A stretch of 47,571 nucleotides of DNA. Source: Lentisphaeria bacterium (GTDB lineage: Bacteria; Verrucomicrobiota; Lentisphaeria; Victivallales; UBA1829). The number at the start of each line of letters is the position of its first letter. Within the stretch, counting starts at the first letter, position 1. A program made the position numbers and the translations under genes. The stretch spans positions 1 through 47,571 of the forward strand of contig DPDG01000066.1 of NCBI GenBank assembly GCA_003526375.1. The letters are read 5' to 3'. The notes beneath the pieces are model-generated. The model worked only from the letters and a program-made list of their open reading frames with translations. It was not told where the DNA came from and made no database searches. This document shows, piece after piece, positions 25,255 through 34,600 of the stretch.

Positions 25255-27036
25255 TCAGAATGTATGCATAGTATACAGCGTCTTGTAGTATCCGTCAAGC
25301 GCCAGAAGCTCCTGATGCGTTCCATGCTCCACAAGTTTTCCGCCGCGCAGACAGTAAATATAGTCCGCATTCTTCACCGTGGAGAGACGGTGCGCAATGA
25401 TGATTGTCGTGCGGTCGCGGCAGAGGCGCTCCATCGACTCCTGCACCAGCGCTTCGGACTGGTTGTCCAGTGCGGAAGTCGCCTCGTCGAAGATCAGAAT
25501 CGACGGATTCTTCAAAAATACGCGGGCAATGGATATGCGCTGTTTCTGACCGCCGGAAAGACGCACGCCGCGTTCCCCGGTCGGCGTATCAAAACCCTCG
25601 GGCAGAGTCATGATGAAATCGTAAATGTTGGCATTCTTCGCGGCTTCGATCAGTTCATCTTCGGTCGCGTCAAGACGCCCGAACAGAATATTGTCGCGGA
25701 TCGTCGTATCGAACAGGAACGGGCTTTGCTGGACAATGCCGATATTCCGGCGGAGAAAATGAAGTGAATAATCACGGATGTCCACGCCGTCGATCCGGAT
25801 CGCCCCCTGCCCCACATCGTAAAAACGCGGAATCAGAGCCGCGAGAGTCGTCTTGCCCGCTCCGGATTCACCGACCAGCGCGACTGTTCTGCCGCGCCCG
25901 ATCGACATGCAGATATCATCCAGAACCATCTCATTGCCGTCATAGCTGAACGTGACATGATCCAGCTCCAGCTCCCCTTTGAACGGCGCCGCCGGAAGCA
26001 GGGGCTCCGGTTTCTCGCGGATGTCGGGACTCACCTGCAATATCTCATAGAACCGCTCATAGGCCGTCACGCCCTGATGAAACTGTTCGGCAAACTCCAC
26101 AATACGCATCACGGGCATCGTCACGGACTTGGAATACATGAAAAAGGTCATGATCTGAATCACGTTCGCCTTGTCGAAATACATCAGGATCATGCCGACG
26201 ATGATGAACAGAATCGAATAGCCCTGAATGAAAAACATCACGCCGGAATGGAACTTCGCCATCGCATCGAAAATGCCCTCGCGGACATGCCGGTAGGAGC
26301 TGTTGACACGGCGGAAGCGCATGATCTCGCGGCGTTCATTCGTAAAGGACTTCACCTCACGAATCCCCTGAATCGAGTTCTCCACCTGGCTGTTGATCTC
26401 CGCCACTTCGCGGCGCGCGGCACGGAACCCGCGGCGCATCTTTCCCTGAAAGAGATATGCCCACAGGAAAATGAACGGAAGCGGAATCAGCGTGATCACC
26501 GTAAGCAGAGGATTGATGCAGAACATCACAACCAGCGCCCCGATCAGCATCAGAAGCGCAGAAGACATATCCTCGGGGCCGTGATGCGCAAGTTCAGCAA
26601 TCATCGTCAGGTCGTTCGTGACACGGGACATCAGATGACCGGTCTTCGCCTTGTCGAAATATTTGAAGGAAAGCCGCTGGAGGTGCGCAAACAGGTCGTT
26701 GCGCATATCCGCCTCCATGCGGACGCCGAGGACATGCCCGTATTTCGTGCAGACAAACATCGCCAGGGCAACCAGTATCGTCAGGACAGCCAGCAGGCAA
26801 ACCGTGATCCAGATCATCCGGTAATCCCTCGCGGGCAGATACGTATTGAACGCATCATACACCAGCAGGGGAATGATCGTTGTAAAGGCTGCCTGTGCAA
26901 GCGCACAGGTCATGGAAAGGTAAAACAGACGGCGGTGCGGGCCGTAGTAATGCACAAAAGTTTTCAGGACGGAAACCGCATAGTTCCATGTCAGAGGCTT
27001 CCGGTCAAGCTCAAAATCCTCGTTCATCCGCCTCAT
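25255..27036 (-). CDS. MsbA-like ABC exporter (fused permease and ATPase)
   Basis: A 593-residue half-transporter. Six membrane helices lie in residues about 37-315. The ATPase follows: Walker A GESGAGKTT (389-397), Q-loop Gln436, signature LSGGQ (493-497) and Walker B ILIFDE (513-518), with an intact H-loop (IIAHRLS). It acts as a homodimer in the inner membrane, exporting lipids, peptides or drugs; MsbA-type lipid flipping is plausible in a Gram-negative. Its ATG overlaps the prfA stop (ATGA), so it is translationally coupled. Confidence 0.93.
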   Translation of the reverse strand: MRRMNEDFELDRKPLTWNYAVSVLKTFVHYYGPHRRLFYLSMTCALAQAAFTTIIPLLVYDAFNTYLPARDYRMIWITVCLLAVLTILVALAMFVCTKYGHVLGVRMEADMRNDLFAHLQRLSFKYFDKAKTGHLMSRVTNDLTMIAELAHHGPEDMSSALLMLIGALVVMFCINPLLTVITLIPLPFIFLWAYLFQGKMRRGFRAARREVAEINSQVENSIQGIREVKSFTNERREIMRFRRVNSSYRHVREGIFDAMAKFHSGVMFFIQGYSILFIIVGMILMYFDKANVIQIMTFFMYSKSVTMPVMRIVEFAEQFHQGVTAYERFYEILQVSPDIREKPEPLLPAAPFKGELELDHVTFSYDGNEMVLDDICMSIGRGRTVALVGESGAGKTTLAALIPRFYDVGQGAIRIDGVDIRDYSLHFLRRNIGIVQQSPFLFDTTIRDNILFGRLDATEDELIEAAKNANIYDFIMTLPEGFDTPTGERGVRLSGGQKQRISIARVFLKNPSILIFDEATSALDNQSEALVQESMERLCRDRTTIIIAHRLSTVKNADYIYCLRGGKLVEHGTHQELLALDGYYKTLYTMHTF

Positions 27037-28130
27037 TTCGCACCTCCGAGCACCGCCTCCAGCGCATTCCGGCTCTCGATCTCAAGAATCTGGTCTATGA
27101 CCAGATCAAGATTCCCTTCCATCAGGGAGGGCATATCGTGGGCGGAAACCCCGAAACGGTGATCCGTCACACGGTTCTGCGGAAAATTATAGGTGCGTAT
27201 CCGCTCGCTGCGGTCTCCGGTCCCAATCTGCGAACGCTTCGACGCCGCCTGTTTTTCCGCTTCCTCCCGCCGCTGAATTTCCAGCAGTTTCGATTTCAGA
27301 ATGCGCAAGGCAATCTCGCGGTTGCGTATCTGTGAACGCTCCTGCTGGCTGGCAACCGTAATTCCGCTCGGCTTATGCACGATACGGACGGCGGAATCGG
27401 TGCGGTTGACATTCTGACCGCCGGGGCCGGAGGAACGGAATGTGGAAATATCAAGGTCTTCGGGGCGGATTTCAAGCTCGTCCATCTCCTCCGCCTCAGG
27501 AAGCACGGAAACGGTGATCGTCGAGGTGTGAATGCGTCCCCCGGTCTCGGTCGCGGGGACACGTTGAACACGATGCACTCCGCTTTCAAATTTCATACGG
27601 GAATAGACATCGTCTCCGCTCAGGGAGAAGATCGCTTCCTTGATGCCGCCGAGTTCGGTTTCGTTCATATCCAGAAGTTCAAACTTCCAGCCGCGGCGTT
27701 CCGCATATTTCATGTAGACCCGGAACATCTCCGCGGTGAACAGCGCGGCTTCCTCGCCGCCCGCCGCAGGGCGCATTTCGACAATCGTATTGCGTGCATC
27801 GTTGGGATCGGGCGGAAGAAGCATCAGCGTCAGCTCCTTTTCATCGGCGGCGGCTTTCGCCTCCAGTTCGGCAATATCGTTTTGAAGCAGCGCTTTGAAA
27901 GAATCGTCCTGCTCGGTCTGAAGAAGTTCATGATTTTCCCGAAGTTCGCGCAGAGCTTTCGCCCAGTCGTCGTAGAGCCGGAACACGGTGCCGAGACGCT
28001 GTCTTTCAGCGGAAAGCACGCGGCACTCAAACTGTTTTGCATAAATCTGAGGATCGGCGAGCTTGGCGTCAAGCTCTGCAAAGTGCTCCTTCATCCGGCT
28101 CATCTGCAATGCTAAATCTTCGGGACTCAT
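27033..28130 (-). CDS. prfA: Peptide chain release factor 1
   Basis: A 365-residue class I release factor when started at the ATG at 28130. The anticodon-like tripeptide is PAT (192-194, in RVPATETGGR), which specifies RF1 (UAA/UAG) rather than RF2. GGQ (237-239) in SSGPGGQNVNRTDS is the peptidyl-tRNA hydrolysis motif. The upstream frame could add 13 residues, but these are not typical of the family. GAGG lies 11 nt before the chosen ATG. The usual partner prmC is not adjacent; an ABC exporter follows instead. Confidence 0.97.
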   Translation of the reverse strand: MSPEDLALQMSRMKEHFAELDAKLADPQIYAKQFECRVLSAERQRLGTVFRLYDDWAKALRELRENHELLQTEQDDSFKALLQNDIAELEAKAAADEKELTLMLLPPDPNDARNTIVEMRPAAGGEEAALFTAEMFRVYMKYAERRGWKFELLDMNETELGGIKEAIFSLSGDDVYSRMKFESGVHRVQRVPATETGGRIHTSTITVSVLPEAEEMDELEIRPEDLDISTFRSSGPGGQNVNRTDSAVRIVHKPSGITVASQQERSQIRNREIALRILKSKLLEIQRREEAEKQAASKRSQIGTGDRSERIRTYNFPQNRVTDHRFGVSAHDMPSLMEGNLDLVIDQILEIESRNALEAVLGGAK

Positions 28131-28167
28131 AACGGCATTCACCTCAAACAAAAAACTGCGTATCGAC

Positions 28168-28243
28168 AAAAAACCCGTTCTTCCACTTTTTCAACGGAGA
28201 AACAACCACAAGGCTGGCTTCCACCGGAACAGGAACGAACGGG
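28168..28243 (-). terminator. Intrinsic terminator after rpmE
   Basis: On the minus strand, an arm at 28232-28243 (CCCGTTCGTTCC) pairs with 28174-28184 (GGAAGAACGGG) with a single bulge, and six T follow at once. The loop is long (about 47 nt). It separates rpmE from prfA. Confidence 0.65.
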
Positions 28244-28262
28244 CAATGAAAAAAGACAACCC

Positions 28263-28472
28263 TTATTCAGAGGCTTTTTTATCATAACGGCGGCGGAATT
28301 TCTCAACGCGGCCGGCAATGTCGACAAGTTTCTGTTTTCCGGTAAAGAAAGGATGGCAGTCCGCGCAGATACCCACCTTGTACTCTTTTCTTGTGGATTT
28401 GATTTCCCAGACTTTTCCGCAAGCGCATGTCACGGTTGCGGGACCATAATTCGGATGAATTCCCTTTTTCAT
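28263..28472 (-). CDS. rpmE: 50S ribosomal protein L31
   Basis: A 69-residue L31 of the zinc-binding type: KKGIHPNYGPATVTCACGKV at the start and CADCHPFFTGKQK in the middle give the Cys pairs C-x-C and C-x-x-C. The longer open frame upstream is ignored because GAGGTTTGCACA precedes this ATG and the family begins here. It is a structural component of the large subunit. It has its own promoter and terminator. Confidence 0.97.
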   Translation of the reverse strand: MKKGIHPNYGPATVTCACGKVWEIKSTRKEYKVGICADCHPFFTGKQKLVDIAGRVEKFRRRYDKKASE

Positions 28473-28530
28473 TGTGCAAACCTCATTTATGTTAAATATT
28501 TTTTCTTCGCAAAGTCGTCCGAAACCACAA

Positions 28531-28558
28531 AATATAGCCGCTCTAATGATTTTTGCAA
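28531..28558 (-). promoter_or_regulatory. Promoter of rpmE
   Basis: On the minus strand TTGCAA and TATATT are 16 nt apart. The leader to the rpmE start is about 50 nt, ending in GAGG. Confidence 0.55.
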
Positions 28559-28698
28559 TACCGGAACTGAAAAAAACACAGGATATTTTCCGTATGTCGC
28601 AGAAAAAAAATAAAGACAGGATGAAAAAACTTGCATGGAGCATCCGGTTCAGCAGATGACATTCCTCAAAAAAAAAGAAAGTTTTTTCTTTTCACCCC

Positions 28699-28753
28699 TT
28701 GAAATTATTCCATTTATGTTTATAATTACTATCAAACCACAATATCAAACCAC
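28699..28753 (+). promoter_or_regulatory. Promoter and direct-repeat operator of the GntR operon
   Basis: TTGAAA (28699-28704) and TATAAT (28721-28726) are 16 nt apart. ATCAAACCAC is repeated at 28731-28740 and 28744-28753, with ATCAAAA following, a 13-nt period over the expected transcription start. It is a likely binding site for the regulator encoded just downstream (autoregulation, inferred). Confidence 0.6.
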
Positions 28754-28774
28754 ATCAAAAAAAAGAGCTGAAAA

Positions 28775-29863
28775 ATGCGGTCGAGGAAAGATCAGACAAA
28801 GACGGAACTCGTCGTCAATACTTTGCGGGAGGGCATCCTTCACGGTCAATTCCCGAACGGGAATCTGCCCTCGAAGCTCGAACTGGCGGAACATTTCAAG
28901 GTCAGCCACAGGACAATCGACTGCGCCTTGAAACTGCTTCGCACAGAAGGGCTGATCCGCGGGGTGCGGGGAACCGGAATCTTCATCAATCAGAAGATGT
29001 CCGACGTTTCCAACCTGACGCACCGGCTGATTCTGATGGTTCTTCCCAAGGACACCTTCCATGAAAGCGAACCCTATTCCTCGCTCCGGGCGGAAGTGTT
29101 CCGCAACGGACTGTTCCCGATCAATCTTTCCCTGCTGAGCGGTCCGGAGGAAGAAACGACGCTTTTTGAACGCGCCAGCCTGACGCAACTGCTCCGGTCG
29201 CCGATCCGCGGAGTGGTCTACAGCGGACGAAGCTACTGGCGGGCGCCGTTTCTGGATTCCTGGAAAAATCTCCGCTCCGTAGGGCTCGTTCACTTCGACG
29301 CGGAGGGAGAAGCGCCGGGAAGCACCGTCCTGATCGACTTTGAATCCGGCGGCTACAAGATGGCGCGCCACATGATCGAAAGAGGCTGCAAGAAACTGCT
29401 GGTCTTTTACGGCAGGATCGGAGCCGACGTTCCGAAATCCGAAGAATACTGGAAGCGGCATCCGAGCCGCTGTCTTCTGCGCGGTGCGGCACGCGCGGCG
29501 GCGGAAGCGGGAATCCGTCCGCCGGAGCTTTTCTATCAAAGCGAAACCACAGTTCCGTCCCTGATCGAGCCGGAGGAATTCCGGCATGTCAAAGCGTATG
29601 ACGGCATACTCTGCGGTTCGGACGGCCTGGCATACAGTGTCATCAAGATAGCGGAGCAATCCGGCATGAAAGTGCCGGAAGATCTCATGGTTTCCGGTGT
29701 CCTGAACACCGTCTGGAGTTCTCTTTTCGATTATCAGATATCGACCATCGACCAGAATCCGGCGGAAATGAGCAGACATGTGGTAAGGATCCTCGAAGAA
29801 GGCGGCAGACAGAATGTCATGATCGTACCTGATCTGATCCTGAGAAACAGCACGGAACGTTGA
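28775..29863 (+). CDS. GntR-type transcriptional regulator with sugar-binding-like sensor
   Basis: A 362-residue regulator. Residues 1-75 are a GntR winged helix (LVVNTLREGILHGQFPNGNL, LAEHFKVSHRTIDCALKLLR, GLIRGVRGTGIF). Residues about 85-362 resemble the LacI-type periplasmic-binding-protein sensor: GGYKMARHMIERGCKKLLVF, YDGILCGSDGLAYSVIKIAE and a final TIDQNPAEM segment. Such chimeras respond to sugars. Promoter and direct repeats lie directly upstream. It heads a seven-gene operon of prepilin and glycan-active proteins, so it probably controls that operon. Confidence 0.88.
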   Translation: MRSRKDQTKTELVVNTLREGILHGQFPNGNLPSKLELAEHFKVSHRTIDCALKLLRTEGLIRGVRGTGIFINQKMSDVSNLTHRLILMVLPKDTFHESEPYSSLRAEVFRNGLFPINLSLLSGPEEETTLFERASLTQLLRSPIRGVVYSGRSYWRAPFLDSWKNLRSVGLVHFDAEGEAPGSTVLIDFESGGYKMARHMIERGCKKLLVFYGRIGADVPKSEEYWKRHPSRCLLRGAARAAAEAGIRPPELFYQSETTVPSLIEPEEFRHVKAYDGILCGSDGLAYSVIKIAEQSGMKVPEDLMVSGVLNTVWSSLFDYQISTIDQNPAEMSRHVVRILEEGGRQNVMIVPDLILRNSTER

Positions 29864-29892
29864 AGAATATAAAACCAAGGAAAGGAAAAACA

Positions 29893-30870
29893 ATGAAAAA
29901 ATCCGATTTCTGTCATGGCGGCAATGGGCTTCAGAGCCTTGCGGAGCGAGTCCCCCGCCATGATTTTGTTTCCAATGCCAAGATCTGTCGTAATTCGCGG
30001 CTTGGAACGGTCTCCCAAAGAGAACGCAGTCAATTCCTGCCCAACCTCGCTTCTTCTTTCTTCGTTCCATTGTTGAATTGTTCCAATGTTCGATTGTTCC
30101 AATGTTTTCCCGTTCCTTCTTACTTCAGAGTTCCCTGTTCCTCTGTTCTTACTTCCAAGGGGAAAACAAAAGTTTTCACCCTTATAGAGCTCCTCGTCGT
30201 AATAGCGATCATCGCCATTCTTGCGGGGATGCTTCTGCCGGCATTGAACAAAGCGAAACGGACCACGCAGGGAATCGCCTGCCGTTCCAACCTGAAAACC
30301 GCCGGAACCGCAATTCTGCTTTACCGGGACACTTACAACGACTATGTACTGCCGTACCATTGCGGGCACACCGGAGTCTACGGGAAATACTCCTCGAAAA
30401 TGTGGATGCAGTTTCTCGGAATGCTGGGAATCGTCTATCCCGGAACCCTGGAAAACGGCGCCCGCCATATGGCGCCGTATATGTGTCCGGCGGTAAAAAG
30501 AGAAAAGTTCAACGGCACGGACACGGCATTCTATCATTATGTGTTCAACAACAAAAAAAATCCGCTGTTTCCGACCATCGACCAATGGAAGCGGCTGAAA
30601 AAATTCAATGAAATCAAAAATCATTCCCGCATCTTCTACATGCTGGAGACACGAAACAACCCCGCCGGGTCCAATCCGGACGGCTTCAACCTGGCTTACA
30701 ATCTGGGAAATGTCCCCTTCCCGGCAACCGCCACCAGTGCATGGTTCGACACGACCAGGCACGGGAAGTTCAACACACTGTTCTTCGACGGTCATGTCGA
30801 CGGTCTTTCCGCGAGCGATATTGATGCGCCGGGGACTTCGGCAAAATCCTTTTTCTGGAAGGGGGAATAA
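29893..30870 (+). CDS. Prepilin-like protein with an unusually long leader
   Basis: A 325-residue protein starting at 29893 (AAGGAAAGG upstream). The pilin helix, FTLIELLVVIAIIAIL, begins only at about residue 95, instead of within the first 10-20 residues. The leader is Ser/Phe/Pro/Cys-rich and encoded by pyrimidine-rich DNA with direct repeats (30077-30090 = 30093-30106; 30117-30126 = 30146-30155). The rest is a normal pseudopilin-like body ending near HGKFNTLFFDGHVDG, an H-Xn-DG-type signature. No ATG, GTG or TTG with a good ribosome site is seen close to the helix. It lies 29 nt after the regulator and abuts the LamG gene. Confidence 0.82.
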   Translation: MKKSDFCHGGNGLQSLAERVPRHDFVSNAKICRNSRLGTVSQRERSQFLPNLASSFFVPLLNCSNVRLFQCFPVPSYFRVPCSSVLTSKGKTKVFTLIELLVVIAIIAILAGMLLPALNKAKRTTQGIACRSNLKTAGTAILLYRDTYNDYVLPYHCGHTGVYGKYSSKMWMQFLGMLGIVYPGTLENGARHMAPYMCPAVKREKFNGTDTAFYHYVFNNKKNPLFPTIDQWKRLKKFNEIKNHSRIFYMLETRNNPAGSNPDGFNLAYNLGNVPFPATATSAWFDTTRHGKFNTLFFDGHVDGLSASDIDAPGTSAKSFFWKGE

Positions 30871-31620
30871 ATGATACGCTGCATTTTTCCGCTCTTTTTC
30901 CTGCTGTCCGTCTGCGCGCAGGAACGTTTTCCGCTGTTCAGCGAAGACCTGTCATTCTATCAGGGTTTTGAAGACAGCATCGACGCCGACCTGAGCGCCG
31001 GCAGGGAGACACCGGTCTGGAAAGCGGGGACGCCGCATTTTGAACCCGGACTCCGCGGCAAGGCGCTGTTCTGCGGGAAAGGCGGCGCGGGGCTGCGCTA
31101 CCAGCGGAAAGACAACCTGAATTTCGACCGTCCCGGAACCATTGTCTTCTTCTACCACCCCTTGAACTGGGAGACGGAAAGGAATCTTCCGCGCCTGTTT
31201 TTCTGGGCGATAGAATCGGGGAAGGGGTACATCGGGCTTCAAGGCGCGAACGATCCGAAAAACATCTGCATGTGCGAACGCGGTTTTCACCTGATGCTTC
31301 TGTTCGGGAAACGGCTTCCGGTGAAAGTCTATCCGACGCCTCCGACCGGAAAAAAGGGTTGTTCCGGCTGGCACATGCTGGCGTTCTCCTGGGCGGGCGA
31401 CCAGCTGTTTGTCAAATGGGACAGCCAGCCCTCCAAAGTTTTCGCCAACGGCATGGCGCTGAAAGACAGCGATTTTCCGGAGAACAGTTTCACTGTCGGT
31501 TCGGGTTCGTATTGGAACTATCTGCTGGACGATTTCATGATTTACGCGCGCAGACTCACGGATGAAGAACTCAATCAATTATATCAGGCAAACATGAAAA
31601 ATGGAAAGGGACAGAAATGA
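30871..31620 (+). CDS. Secreted LamG/concanavalin-like domain protein
   Basis: A 249-residue protein with a signal peptide (1-16, ending SVCA). The body follows the LamG/lectin-like jellyroll pattern: LSFYQGFEDSIDADLSAG, PGTIVFFYHPLNW, WHMLAFSWAGDQLFVKWD and a terminal LDDFMIYARRLTDEELNQLY. This tail is the classical end of the LamG superfamily. It probably binds polysaccharide outside the cell. The start codon directly follows the prepilin stop, with AAGGGGGAA as ribosome site, and its stop overlaps the next ATG. Confidence 0.87.
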   Translation: MIRCIFPLFFLLSVCAQERFPLFSEDLSFYQGFEDSIDADLSAGRETPVWKAGTPHFEPGLRGKALFCGKGGAGLRYQRKDNLNFDRPGTIVFFYHPLNWETERNLPRLFFWAIESGKGYIGLQGANDPKNICMCERGFHLMLLFGKRLPVKVYPTPPTGKKGCSGWHMLAFSWAGDQLFVKWDSQPSKVFANGMALKDSDFPENSFTVGSGSYWNYLLDDFMIYARRLTDEELNQLYQANMKNGKGQK

Positions 31621-34600
31621 AAAAATTGCTGACAGCGTTGTTTTCCGCCCTCCTCTTCTGCTGTGCGGCGGCGCCGGAACAGATGAAGGCGAGTCTGCCG
31701 GAAATGAAGCGCAGACCGGTCATGGACGGAACGCTCTCCGCCGGAGAATGGAAAGACGGAATTCAGGTCTACGGGCTGGTAAGACACAATTCCCCTTACC
31801 TCTCCAGCCGTCAGGGCACGCTGTATTTCGGAATGGACAAGGAGTATTTCTACTTTGCAGCAAAGACGGAACTGCCTCCGGAAAATGTGCCGCTCCTGAA
31901 CAAAGTGAAGAAACGGGACGGGGCGGTCTATCTGGATGACAATGTGGAAGTCGTGATCTGCCCGCCGGACGAGAAATTCGTCTACCAGCTTATCGTCAAT
32001 CCCTCCGGAGTCCTTTTCGACAGAAAATATCCGGTCGTCAACGGCGGCACAACGGCAACGGATTACAAGCCATGGGACCCCGCCGTTGAGTTCAAATCAA
32101 AACTTGAAAACGGGTTCTGGACACTGGAAGCGCGGATTCCGCTGAAAGAGTTCGGGTTCCAGGAGACTCCGCGTCCCGGCGATGTATGGAAAGTCCTCGC
32201 CGGACGTTCCTGGCAGTATCCCGCGGAACAGACCACGCTGAAAAAGACGCTTGTCTTCAGCAACCCGGAGGAAATGGCGTTGTTCCAGTGGAATCCCGAT
32301 ACTCCTCATATCTCTTTCACAGGACTTGGAAAAGACGCCGCGAAAGGAGATTTCCGCATTGAATTCACCGTAACCAATCCGTCTCCGGCGCCGAGGGAGA
32401 TTCAGCACCGCATTTCAGTGGTTTCCGACGCCGCGCCGCGTTCACTGGATTCCACGCTGACCGTTCCGCCCGGAAAAACCGTGCCGGTCGTCCTTGAATT
32501 CTCTGAAAAGACGAATGTCATCCGCACCTTGTCCGCCGCATTCAAAGACATGAAAACGGGAAAGACGCTGTATGAAAGAACTTTCATCTATGATCCCGCG
32601 CTGAAAACCCGCTGGATCAATCCGAATCAGAAACGCTCCGCCGAACTGGAAATCGGCGTGTATCCCTATTATAAGAAAGTCCGCGCCCGCTTCGGCAATC
32701 CGGTGGAACAGGTCTCCGGCTGGCAGCGGGGAATCTTCCGCATTCAGTCGAAAGACGGAAAACCGGTGGCGGAACGGAACGGCGTGAAAACCTCTTACGG
32801 ATTCGAAACGGAATTTCCTTTCGAGCCGCAGGCCGGAGAATACATCCTTTCCGCGGAGCTGACCGATGCGAACGGGAAAAAAGTAACAAAGAGCCGTTCC
32901 TTCCTGATCGAAAAGTTCCCGTGGGAACACAACTCCATCGGGTGTGATCGGGTCATCATTCCGCCGTTCAAGGCAATCACCTGTCCGACGGAAAGAAGTG
33001 CAGAGGCAACGCTTACAGGCTATCGTTTCCGCGACGGATTTTTCGACCGGGTAACAGCCGCGGATACGGAAAATATTCTTGCCGCCCCCATACGTCTGAC
33101 GATCAACGGGGAAACGGCAAAGGAGACCTCTTTCCGCTTTACGGAGCAGAGCCCCGACCGGATCGGAACGGAATCCGGGCTTCGCTGGAGCGGTGGAACG
33201 GTGCAGGTCAGAGGCGTCATGGACTACGACGGCTTCTACCGCTTCACCATGAAGTTCCGCCCCGACGGAATGCAGAAAATCAATTCCGCGGTTTTGACGG
33301 TTCCGCTGAAAAAGGAATATGTGAAGCTGATTCATTCGCTCTGCAACCGGATGAAATACAACGATGCGAAATTCCTGCCGGAAAAAGACGGCGTGATCTG
33401 GCGCAGTTCGCAGTCCGCAAAAACGCCCCAGCTCTCCGGCAGTTTCCGCCCGTATGTCTGGATCGGACGGCTTGGAAAAGGAATCGCGTGGATGTCGGAA
33501 AGCGACCGGGGCTGGTCGCTGAATCCCGACGGGGACGCTCTGGAGGTGGTCTCCCTGCCGGATCGCACGGAACTGCGGATTCACCTGGTCAACCTGCCGA
33601 CGGAATGGGAGAAGGAATTCACGCTGGAGCAGGCGTTTCAGGCGACGCCCGTCAAGCCGCAGCCGGACTACCGCAGAAAACTGCTGGAGCGCGCCACGCT
33701 TCCGAACGGCTGGAATCTCTGCACTTTCGCGGGTTCTTCGTGCTGGGGTTCGTGGGGATCGACCTTTTTCTTCCCGCTCGGCAAGGACTACTCCTTCGTA
33801 AACTATCTGGCGGCAAAGAAGTTCACGCCGGAATCGGAGAAACAGATCGTCTCCGGCTTCGTGAAACGTCACGGCGGAGGATTCAGCGAAGCGCAGAAAA
33901 GCTTCCTGAAAAGACACCTGGAACGCGGGATTCTGTATGCGAAGCAGGCGAAATACAAGGTGCCCTACCTGAATTCCCGCTTCTCGCATCTGGACTGGCG
34001 GGAATACAAGACCTATATGGATGAATGGTGGTGCTCCGATTACCGCGCGGGCAATGCGGACGACTACAACAATACGCCGGTCAAAAGCTATCAGGACATG
34101 GCACTCTATTACCTGCGCCGGCTGGTCCGCGAAGGCATGGACGGGATTTACTACGACAATATCCGCGACTGGAGCAATCCGAACCCCGTCACCGGCCCCG
34201 CATGGCGCCGCAGAGACGGGCAGATGCAGCCTTACTTCGACATCTTCGCCCTGCGTGAATTTGTCCGCCGGACCGCCGTCATGCTCTATCAGGAAAAGAA
34301 GACTTTCCCCGACGGCCGCCCCGTCCTGACTCTGCACATGACGAACACCAATCTCGTGCCCGTACTCGCATTCGGGACAATCGCGCTTGACCTCGAAGCG
34401 GAATACGGAAGCAAGGATTTTCAGGATCGTTTCACCGAGGGGTATCTCCAGAGCTGCACTCTGGGGCTTCAGACCGGCGTGATTCCGGAAATCCTCGTTC
34501 AGATCACGGGAAAGAACAGAGAGTTCGTGACACGCACCTTCCTTGCCGTCACGCTCGCCTACGACCTGCCGTTCGTCATGAACGGCGGCGGACTCACGGG

